A stretch of DNA of 12,581 nucleotides from Hymenobacter sp. (GTDB lineage: Bacteria > Bacteroidota > Bacteroidia > Cytophagales > Hymenobacteraceae), in contig JANYFQ010000475.1 in the NCBI GenBank assembly GCA_025362615.1, positions 1 to 12,581 on the forward strand, given 5' to 3'. Within the stretch, counting starts at the first letter, position 1; the number at the start of each line of letters is the position of its first letter. Below the pieces are notes generated by a model. It ran no database searches. It saw nothing but the letters and a program-made list of their open reading frames with translations, and was not told the DNA's origin. This document shows, piece by piece, positions 7,113 to 12,581 of the stretch. The position numbers were made by a program, and so were the translations under genes.

Positions 7113-8357
7113 ATGTCAGACAATAATGTACTGCTGCTGATACCAAACCTGGGTGTGGGCGGGGCACAACGTGTCTTTCACGACCACAGCGTGGAGTTGG
7201 CCAAGCATTACCGGGTAACGGAGGCCGTTTTTAACCTTGACGGCGGCAACCAATACCCCAGCACCAACGAACTGGTGAGCCTGGACGTGGCGGGCGGGGG
7301 CAGCCCGGTGGACAAGCTGCAAAATTTCTGGCGGCGCGTTACCCGGCTCAGGACCCTGAAAAGCCGGCTCCAAACGGCTGTGTGCATCAGCCATCTGGAG
7401 GGGGCCGACTACGTGAATTTGCTCAGCAAAGGGCGCGAGAAAATCATTCTTTGCGTTCACGGCTCCAAGCTGCACGATGCCGAAATTCGGGGGGCGCTGG
7501 GTTGGCTGCGGAAAAAAGTACTGATGCCGGCCCTTTACAACCGCGCCGACCGGATTGTGACCGTCAGCCGCGATATCGGCCCGGAGCTTATTGCGGGCTT
7601 TGGGGTGAAGCCGGAGAAAATACTGACCATTAACAACTTTTTTGAAGTGGCCCAGGTGGAAGCCCGGAGCCAGGAGGCGCTTTCCGAAGTTGAGGCGGCG
7701 GTGTACACTGCCGCGCCGGTGCTGGTAACGTCGGGCCGGCTGGCCCCGCAAAAAAACCAGTCCCCGCTGCTCGACGCGTTTGCGGCCCTGTTGCGGCGGC
7801 GGCCCGCCAAGCTGGTGTTCGTTGGCGATGGGGAGTTGCGGGCCGCCCTCACCGACCACGCCCGCGCCCTGGGGCTGCGCGTGTTTGCGGCCTGGGAGGC
7901 TGGGGCAGTGCTCACGCCCGAGCACGATGTGTACTTCCTGGGGCTGCAAGCCAACCCGTTTAAGTACCTGCGCCCGGCGGCGGCATTCGTCTTTCCCTCA
8001 GCCTGGGAAGGCTTCCCGATGGCGCTGGGGGAGGCCATGATTTGCGGCCTGCCGGTGCTGAGCACCGACTGCCCCACCGGCCCCCGCGAAATGCTGGCCC
8101 CGGCCACCACTGCCCCGGCCGTGCCCTTGCGCCACGCCGAGCGCGGCGCTTACGGGCTCCTGTTGCCGATGCTGACGCAGCCGGCATCGCGAGCCGCTGA
8201 TTTGGTCGTGTGGACCGATGCGCTAGCCAAGCTGCTGGCCGAGCCAGTCGAACGGCTTCGCCTGGGGCAACTGGCCCGCGAGCGAATGCAGGATTTCACG
8301 CGCGAGCGTATTTTCGGCCAGTGGGTGCAACTGGTGGAGGAGGTGCGCCGTGGGTAA
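7113..8357 (+). CDS. GT4-family glycosyltransferase
   Basis: A 414-residue GT-B fold, retaining glycosyltransferase of family GT4. The N-terminal domain opens VLLLIPNLGVGGAQRVF, whose GGAQR loop near residue 17 is typical of the acceptor domain. The C-terminal donor domain starts around VLVTSGRLAPQKNQ (SGRL at 207-210), with LVFVGDGELR and the signature FPSAWEGFPMALGEAM. The E-x7-E pair is Glu299 and Glu307, as expected for an active enzyme. STDCPTGPREML then binds the nucleotide sugar. It resembles the PglJ/PglH-like GT4 enzymes of surface-glycan loci, but the donor cannot be named. GC content returns to the high level of the locus at this gene. The TAA overlaps the GTG start of the next GT4 gene by 8 bases, implying coupled translation. 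Confidence 0.93.
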   Translation: MSDNNVLLLIPNLGVGGAQRVFHDHSVELAKHYRVTEAVFNLDGGNQYPSTNELVSLDVAGGGSPVDKLQNFWRRVTRLRTLKSRLQTAVCISHLEGADYVNLLSKGREKIILCVHGSKLHDAEIRGALGWLRKKVLMPALYNRADRIVTVSRDIGPELIAGFGVKPEKILTINNFFEVAQVEARSQEALSEVEAAVYTAAPVLVTSGRLAPQKNQSPLLDAFAALLRRRPAKLVFVGDGELRAALTDHARALGLRVFAAWEAGAVLTPEHDVYFLGLQANPFKYLRPAAAFVFPSAWEGFPMALGEAMICGLPVLSTDCPTGPREMLAPATTAPAVPLRHAERGAYGLLLPMLTQPASRAADLVVWTDALAKLLAEPVERLRLGQLARERMQDFTRERIFGQWVQLVEEVRRG

Positions 8358-9504
8358 GTTGCCGTTGCGAGTGCTGGTGGTGGATAATTCCCGCGCTGTA
8401 ACCGGGGCGCTCAACGCCATGCGCCACGCCACGGGGCCGTTGCAACTAGCTAATGAGCTGCGGTTTGAATACGTGCTACCCGCTGGCAGCGGGGGGCGGG
8501 CCGTGCTCGAAGCCGATGGCTACGCGGTGCATGAGCTGCCGTTTGTCGAAATTAGTCGGCGCAAAAAAGACCTGCTTTTGTACGTGCCCATGCTGCTGCT
8601 CAACGGTTGGCGGCTGACGCGGCTGGCGCGGCGGCGCGGGGTCAGTATTCTCCACCTGAACGATTTTTATAACCTTACCGGCTACGTAGCCCGGCTGTTG
8701 AGCCTGAATCGATTGCGGGTAGTGACGCACGTACGGTTTCTGCCCCAGACGCAGGTGCAGCCGCTGGCCCGCACCTGGCGCTGGCTGGCCGAGACCCTGG
8801 CCGAGCGGGTACTGTGCGTGTCGGGAGCAGTGCGGACGTATTTCGGCCCCGCCGCCCACGTGCAAGTGGTGTACGACCCGCTGCCGGGCCGCGAGCGCCA
8901 CCCCGTGCCCGTGGGGCCAACCCCGCGCCCCGACGGGACAGTCAGGTTGCTCTATCTCAGTAATTTTATGCTGGGCAAGGGGCAAAACCTGGCGCTCGAA
9001 GCCTTTGCCGCCGCTTACGAACAGCAGCCCAACCTGCGGCTGCATTTCGCGGGTGGCGACATGGGAATGGAAAAAAACCAACAATTCCGGCAGCAGCTCG
9101 AAGCGCGGGCCGCCGCGTTGCGCCTGACGGAAGTGGTGACGTTCGGCGGCTTCGTGGCCGACGTGGAAGCGGCCGTGAAGGCCGCCGACATCGTCCTCAA
9201 CTTCTCCGAATCCGAGTCGTTTTCCCTGACCTGCCTGGACGCTTTATTCTACGGCATCCCCCTGATTGCTACCGACTGCGGCGGTCCGGCCGAGCTGTTT
9301 GAGCACGGCAAGTCGGGGCTGCTGGTGCCCAACCGCGACGTGCCCGCCATGACGGCCGCCCTCCTGGACCTGGCCCCCGACCTGGCCCGACGTGAGCAAT
9401 TTGCGGTGGCTGGCCGGGCCTATGTGCGGCACAAGTTTCGAGCAGCCGCTACTTTTGAGCAGTTGGGCCAGGTGTATCGGACGACGCTTCGCTCAATTAA
9501 TTAA
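8350..9504 (+). CDS. GT4-family glycosyltransferase with variant E-x7-D motif
   Basis: A 384-residue GT-B glycosyltransferase of family GT4. The N-terminal domain runs from LRVLVVDNS through ILHLNDFYNLTGYVARLL. The donor domain starts at VRLLYLSNFMLGKGQNL and contains FSESESFSLTCLDALFYG and ATDCGGPAELFEHGKSG. In place of E-x7-E it has Glu289 and Asp297, a conservative change at the second acidic residue. The start is a GTG at 8350: the first ATG in frame comes about 24 residues later and would remove the first beta strand. It overlaps the preceding GT4 gene by 8 bases, so the two are probably co-translated and may act in sequence. The last codons (TTLRSIN, stop TAA) run into the inverted-repeat element that follows, so the natural C-terminus may have been altered. 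Confidence 0.91.
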   Translation: MGKLPLRVLVVDNSRAVTGALNAMRHATGPLQLANELRFEYVLPAGSGGRAVLEADGYAVHELPFVEISRRKKDLLLYVPMLLLNGWRLTRLARRRGVSILHLNDFYNLTGYVARLLSLNRLRVVTHVRFLPQTQVQPLARTWRWLAETLAERVLCVSGAVRTYFGPAAHVQVVYDPLPGRERHPVPVGPTPRPDGTVRLLYLSNFMLGKGQNLALEAFAAAYEQQPNLRLHFAGGDMGMEKNQQFRQQLEARAAALRLTEVVTFGGFVADVEAAVKAADIVLNFSESESFSLTCLDALFYGIPLIATDCGGPAELFEHGKSGLLVPNRDVPAMTAALLDLAPDLARREQFAVAGRAYVRHKFRAAATFEQLGQVYRTTLRSIN

Positions 9505-9629
9505 GGATGAGGGCGCTTCGCTTAATGGGGAGTTGGTTTAACAACCTTAAATTACTCATTCCTAATTCTTCATTCCTGAAATTCCTCATTAAGCGAAGCG
9601 CCCTCATTCCTCACTAAGCAAAGCGTCCC
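9484..9629. repeat. Nested inverted-repeat element between GT genes
   Basis: Four copies of a core unit resembling G(G/A)CGCTTCGCTTAAT lie here: two on the + strand (cores at 9485-9493 and 9514-9522) and two inverted (9592-9600 and 9617-9625). The inner arms 9507-9527 and 9587-9607 are perfectly complementary over 21 bases, and pairing continues inward to 9534/9580 with two G-T pairs. The outer copies are diverged. The 50-base interior is A+T-rich with repeated TCATTCCT words. In RNA it would form a long stem-loop, but there is no T-run to make a standard terminator. It overlaps the end of the upstream GT4 gene and stops one base before the TTG start of the next gene. It resembles the short interspersed repeats of bacterial genomes; no transposase is present. 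Confidence 0.75.
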
Positions 9630-9630
9630 C

Positions 9631-10581
9631 TTGCCGCCCTTCCTCTCCGTCATCAGCCCGCTTTACCGCGCCGCGCCCACGCTGGCCGAGCTGCTGCGGC
9701 GGGTGACAGCCGCCGCAAGTGCCGTGACGGAAAACTACGAAATCGTGCTCGTGGACGACCGCAGCCCTGACGAAACCTGGGGCCTGGCCCAGGCCGCCGC
9801 TGCCCGCGACCCGCGCCTGCGGGTGCTGCGCCTGAGCCGCAATTTCGGGCAGCACCGCGCCATCACGGCGGGCCTGGATGCTTGCCGGGGCGAGTGGATA
9901 GTGGTGCTGGACTGCGATTTACAAGACCAACCCGAAGCAATGCCCGCCCTGTTAGCCGCTGCCCGCAGTGGCCCCTTCGACTTGGTGCAGGCCCGGCGCA
10001 TGGGCCGGCAGGATGCCTGGGCCAAGCGCCTGTTGTCGGGGGCTTTTCACCGGTCGTTGTCGTACCTCACGGGTGCCCGGCACGACCCGGCGGTGGGCAA
10101 CTTTGGCATTTACCACCGCCGGGTGGTGGCGGCCGTGCTGCGGCTCCGCGAAGACATTCGCTACTTCCCGGCGCAGGTGCGCTGGGTGGGTTTCCGGGCC
10201 GGTACGCTCGACGTGGCCCACGCCGGGCGGGCAGCGGGCGAAAGCACTTACCGCCTGGGTACATTGCTCGATTTGGCCCTCGACATCATCCTGGCCAACT
10301 CCGACAAGCCCATCCGATTGGCCGTGAAAACGGGGCTGGCGGTGGCGGCCGGGGCCTTCGTGCTGGTGCCCGTCACGCTGCTGCGCTACTGGGCCGGGGC
10401 CATTACCGAGCCGGGCTACGCGAGCCTTATTTTATCGGTTTGGTTCTTTTCGGGGGTGCTGCTGGCGGGGTTGGGCGTGGTGGGGTTGTACGTGGGCAAG
10501 ACGTTCGAGCAAACCAAAGAGCGGCCGTTGTACATCGTTGATGAAGAGCTGAATGCCCCGCCCGCCGGGAGTGGGCCATGA
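9631..10581 (+). CDS. GtrB/DPM1-like polyprenyl-phosphate glycosyltransferase (GT2, membrane)
   Basis: A 316-residue GT2 enzyme of the dolichol-phosphate-mannose synthase type (GtrB, ArnC and DPM1 relatives), which moves a sugar from a nucleotide donor to a polyprenyl phosphate at the cytoplasmic face. Motifs in order are FLSVISPLYRA (residues 4-14), VDDRSPDET (41-49), LSRNFGQHRAITAGLD (68-83) and LDCDLQDQPE (93-102); DCDLQD is the family's metal and catalytic site. Two hydrophobic helices lie near the C-terminus (about 232-252 and 263-287), followed by GKTFEQTKERPLYIV, as in GtrB. The start is a TTG at 9631: the frame is open upstream to a TGA at 9577 with no ATG, GTG or TTG. The inverted-repeat element ends one base before the start and may have replaced the original start region. 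The stop overlaps the next gene as ATGA. Confidence 0.9.
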   Translation: MPPFLSVISPLYRAAPTLAELLRRVTAAASAVTENYEIVLVDDRSPDETWGLAQAAAARDPRLRVLRLSRNFGQHRAITAGLDACRGEWIVVLDCDLQDQPEAMPALLAAARSGPFDLVQARRMGRQDAWAKRLLSGAFHRSLSYLTGARHDPAVGNFGIYHRRVVAAVLRLREDIRYFPAQVRWVGFRAGTLDVAHAGRAAGESTYRLGTLLDLALDIILANSDKPIRLAVKTGLAVAAGAFVLVPVTLLRYWAGAITEPGYASLILSVWFFSGVLLAGLGVVGLYVGKTFEQTKERPLYIVDEELNAPPAGSGP

Positions 10582-11303
10582 CGGTGCCAACGCCCGAACG
10601 CTTGCCCTGGGACAGCAATTTTCTGGGCTTCCCGGTGGCCCGGCTGCGGGCCACCACCCTCAATGCGGCGGCGTTGAGGACTGTGCTGGCTGCCTGCCGG
10701 GCCGCCGACATCCGCCTGCTCTACCTCTCCGCCGACCCCGCCGATGCCGTGACGGCCGCCGCCGCACGAAGCCTCGACCTGCCCCTGGCCGACCACCGGC
10801 TTACGTTTGAAAAACCCCTGCCAGGCAATGGCTTACAACCCTTGCCCGCCGGTGATTTCGCCCTGCGCCGCGTGGTGGCCGGGTCGGCGGCGCTCGAAGC
10901 CCTGGCGCTGCAAAGCGGCGCGTACTCGCGTTTCCGGCGCGACCCGCGCTTTGCGCCCGACGTGTTTCCGCGCCTCTACGGGCAATGGCTGCGGGCCGCG
11001 CTGGCCGGGGCCAACGGGCAGCGCGTGTGGACGGCCGAAGCCGGCGGCGAGGTGCTGGCGTTGCTGGTGAGCCGCGCCGCGCCGCCCGTGTTTACCCTCG
11101 AGCTGCTGGCCGTGGCCGTAGCTGCCCGTGGCCAGGGCCTGGGGTGGCAGATGCTGGAAGCATCTCAACGACAGGCTGGTATAGCTGGTTGTAGCAGCCT
11201 TCGCCTCGTTACCCAGGCCGACAACCTACCCGCCGACCGCCTCTACCGGCGCTTCGGATTTGCGGTGGTAGGAGAGGAGCATCTGTACCACTGCTGGCTG
11301 TAG
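10578..11303 (+). CDS. wecD: WecD-like GNAT N-acetyltransferase (dTDP-Fuc4N acetylation)
   Basis: A 241-residue GNAT-fold protein resembling WecD (RffC), which acetylates the 4-amino group of dTDP-4-amino-4,6-dideoxygalactose to give dTDP-Fuc4NAc. Like WecD it opens with a 'W(D/E)N/SxFFG' type segment (LPWDSNFLGFPVARL). In the middle, SGAYSRFRRDPRFAP (about 112-126) and YGQWLRAAL match the WecD region QSRFRAPWYAP and YAQWIENAV as I recall it. The acetyl-CoA loop is RGQGLG at 184-189, and the end, LPADRLYRRFGF, is the usual GNAT C-terminal motif. It starts in an ATGA overlap with the GtrB-like gene and is followed 56 bases later by wecE, the gene for the preceding step. That pairing supports the assignment more than the sequence alone does. 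Confidence 0.82.
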   Translation: MTVPTPERLPWDSNFLGFPVARLRATTLNAAALRTVLAACRAADIRLLYLSADPADAVTAAAARSLDLPLADHRLTFEKPLPGNGLQPLPAGDFALRRVVAGSAALEALALQSGAYSRFRRDPRFAPDVFPRLYGQWLRAALAGANGQRVWTAEAGGEVLALLVSRAAPPVFTLELLAVAVAARGQGLGWQMLEASQRQAGIAGCSSLRLVTQADNLPADRLYRRFGFAVVGEEHLYHCWL

Positions 11304-11332
11304 CTTGGTGGTACGCCGCCCCGCCCGCTCCG

Positions 11333-11340
11333 TACCTTTG
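11333..11340 (+). promoter_or_regulatory. Candidate -7 promoter element before wecE
   Basis: TACCTTTG matches the Bacteroidota -7 consensus TAnnTTTG exactly and lies 19 bases before the ATG at 11360, in the 56-base gap after the WecD-like gene. Such 'cgtaccTTTGc' segments shortly before a start are typical of high-GC Cytophagales promoters as I know them. A TTG at 11305-11307 is 25 bases upstream, slightly too far for a textbook -33 box. If active, the transcript leader would be only about a dozen bases. Confidence 0.45.
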
Positions 11341-11359
11341 CCCGGCCCAGCCGCCGCGC

Positions 11360-12496
11360 ATGACTTCTTTTATTCCGTTCAACAAACCCCACTTCGTCGG
11401 CCCCGAAACCCGCTACATTGAGGAAGCGGTGCGCTCGGGCAAGATTTCGGGCGACGGAATGTTTACCCGGCGGGTTCACGAATTTTACGAGCAGACCCAG
11501 GGTTTTGCCAAAGCCCTGCTCACTACGTCCTGCACCGATGCGCTGGAACTCGCTGCCCTGCTGCTCAACATTGGTCCTGGCGATGAGGTAATTGTGCCCG
11601 CCTTTACCTTCGTGAGCACCGCCAACGCCTTCGTGCTGCGCGGGGCCAAAATCGTGTTTGCCGACAGCACCGGCCTCAACCCCAACCTCGACGTGGCCGC
11701 CGTGGCCGCGCTCCTCACGCCCCGCACCCGCGCCGTGGTGCCGGTGCATTATGCCGGCATAGCCTGCGACCTGGACGCGCTGCTGCCCCTGGCCGCCGCC
11801 CACGGCCTGGCCGTGGTTGAAGACGCCGCCCACGCCACCGACGGCTACCACCGCCACCGCCGCCTGGGCAGCCTCGGCACACTGGGCGCGTTTTCGTTTC
11901 ACGAAACCAAAAACGTGAGCGCCGGCGAAGGTGGAATGCTGGTGGTAAATGACTTAGACTATGCTGTTCGGGCTGAAATCTTGCGCGAGAAAGGCACCAA
12001 CCGCGCTGCTTTTTTCCGGGGCGAAGTCGATAAGTACAACTGGGTAGATGTGGGCTCCTCGTTTTTGCCTTCTGACATTACGGCGGCCTTTTTGTGGGCG
12101 CAGCTCGAAAACCTGGCCGCTATTCAGCAGCGCCGGGTGCAGCTCTGGGCGCAGTACCGCGCCGCCCTCGGGCCGCTGGCGGCACAGGGCGTGGGCCTGC
12201 CCGCATTGCCCGACTACGCCACCAACAACGGCCACTTGTTTTACTTGGTGTGCCGCGATTTGGCCGAGCGAACCGTCCTGTTGGCGTCGCTCCGGGCGGC
12301 TAACATATTGGCGGTCTTTCACTACCAGGCCCTGCACCGCAGCCCGTACTTTGCCGCCCGCCACGACGGCCGCCCCCTGCCCTGGGCCGACCGCTATTCC
12401 GATTGCCTGCTGCGCTTGCCGCTGTTCGTGGACCTGACAGATGCGGAGCAGCAGCGGGTTATTTCAACTGTCCTCACGTTTTACGCTACTCGCTGA
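11360..12496 (+). CDS. wecE: dTDP-4-amino-4,6-dideoxygalactose transaminase (WecE)
   Basis: A 378-residue PLP-dependent sugar aminotransferase of the DegT/DnrJ/EryC1 family, close in length and sequence to Escherichia coli WecE. It should convert dTDP-4-keto-6-deoxyglucose to dTDP-4-amino-4,6-dideoxygalactose using glutamate. Shared segments include IPFNKPHFVG, SGKISGDGMFTRR, TSCTDALELAALLL, FTFVSTANAFVLRGAKIVF, VPVHYAGIACD, VVEDAAH, REKGTNRAAFFRGEVDKY and FLWAQLE. The PLP-binding lysine is Lys184 in FSFHETKN (178-185), and the Asp in VVEDAAH is the pyridine-nitrogen partner. These match WecE rather than the more general ArnB/DesV relatives, so the product call is firm. The ATG at 11360 gives the usual N-terminus and has a promoter-like TACCTTTG 19 bases upstream. 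The product would feed the WecD-like acetyltransferase just upstream. Confidence 0.94.
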   Translation: MTSFIPFNKPHFVGPETRYIEEAVRSGKISGDGMFTRRVHEFYEQTQGFAKALLTTSCTDALELAALLLNIGPGDEVIVPAFTFVSTANAFVLRGAKIVFADSTGLNPNLDVAAVAALLTPRTRAVVPVHYAGIACDLDALLPLAAAHGLAVVEDAAHATDGYHRHRRLGSLGTLGAFSFHETKNVSAGEGGMLVVNDLDYAVRAEILREKGTNRAAFFRGEVDKYNWVDVGSSFLPSDITAAFLWAQLENLAAIQQRRVQLWAQYRAALGPLAAQGVGLPALPDYATNNGHLFYLVCRDLAERTVLLASLRAANILAVFHYQALHRSPYFAARHDGRPLPWADRYSDCLLRLPLFVDLTDAEQQRVISTVLTFYATR

Positions 12497-12524
12497 TTAT
12501 CAAAGTCATTGCATTGTAGCCTGC

Positions 12525-12566
12525 GGTGCTGGGTATCAGGTTTTCGGTGTTAGGTGTTAGGTGTTA
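12525..12566 (+). repeat. Degenerate 7-base tandem array
   Basis: After wecE the sequence reads as six consecutive 7-base units that all start GGT: GGTGCTG, GGTATCA, GGTTTTC and then three exact GGTGTTA copies (12546-12552, 12553-12559, 12560-12566). The exact copies grade into diverged ones towards the gene. The last copy runs into TGTTAA-AAA-TTAACA (12562-12576), a small A+T-rich hairpin too weak for a confident terminator. The array may continue as other repeats past the right edge. Confidence 0.6.
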
Positions 12567-12581
12567 AAAATTAACAAAACC

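Noticed and set aside
7116..7949. Antisense open frame of 277 codons opposite the first GT4 gene
   Set aside because: The sense strand carries clear GT4 motifs; the reverse protein has no recognisable domain and is a compositional shadow.
9507..9607. Standard rho-independent terminator
   Set aside because: The stem is long, but the loop is about 50 bases and no T-run follows the 3' arm, so a normal intrinsic terminator is not supported.
9484..9629. CRISPR array or insertion-sequence ends
   Set aside because: The four repeat copies are in opposite orientations, unevenly spaced and without spacers of constant length. No transposase frame lies between the arms.
9882..10541. 219-codon alternative frame within the GtrB-like gene
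   Set aside because: Gly/Arg/Pro-rich translation typical of an out-of-frame read of GC-rich DNA; the other frame has DCDLQD and membrane helices.
1..12581. Defence, toxin-antitoxin, secretion or other new system
   Set aside because: Every supported gene belongs to glycan biosynthesis families. I found no nuclease, helicase, methylase, toxin or secretion motif on either strand.

Overview
The window looks like part of a cell-surface polysaccharide (exopolysaccharide, capsule or O-antigen type) locus of a high-GC member of the Bacteroidota. A relative of Hymenobacter (Cytophagales) is my best guess. The reasons are the GC-rich coding sequence, the general lack of Shine-Dalgarno sites before the starts, TAnnTTTG-type -7 promoter motifs (clearest: TACCTTTG before the last gene), and the protein families present. 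The genus is an inference. All thirteen recognisable genes, one of them cut by the left edge, lie on the + strand, mostly with short gaps or overlaps, so they are probably co-transcribed in one to three units.

Region 1 (1-5957): the tail of a hexapeptide-repeat acyltransferase, a GT2 glycosyltransferase, a GT61 (DUF563) glycosyltransferase, a PglD/NeuD-type acyltransferase, a second GT2 that is a close paralogue of the first, a third unrelated GT2, and a second GT61. The order acyltransferase - GT2 - GT61 occurs twice, which suggests a duplicated module.

Region 2 (about 4757-7073) holds the second GT61 and a DUF6625-type putative glycosyltransferase. It is visibly richer in A+T than both flanks and contains the longest non-coding gap of the window (177 bases). 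It may have a separate origin.

Region 3 (7113-9504): two GT4 (GT-B fold) glycosyltransferases that overlap by 8 bases. The second has Asp instead of the second Glu of the usual E-x7-E motif.

Region 4 (9484-12581): a nested inverted repeat sits between the second GT4 gene and a GtrB/DPM1-like membrane GT2 with a TTG start. A WecD-like N-acetyltransferase (ATGA overlap) and a clear WecE aminotransferase follow. WecE and WecD are the last two steps to dTDP-Fuc4NAc, so this end probably supplies that sugar. The window ends in a degenerate 7-base tandem array.

Taken together, wecE/wecD make a nucleotide sugar, the GtrB-like enzyme may move a sugar onto a polyprenyl carrier, the GT2, GT4, GT61 and DUF6625 enzymes build the repeat unit, and the two acyltransferases decorate it. 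No flippase, polymerase, initiating phosphoglycosyltransferase or export gene lies in the window. I see no RNA genes, CRISPR, insertion sequences or defence genes, and no clearly new biological system. The interest lies in paralogy, composition and repeats.
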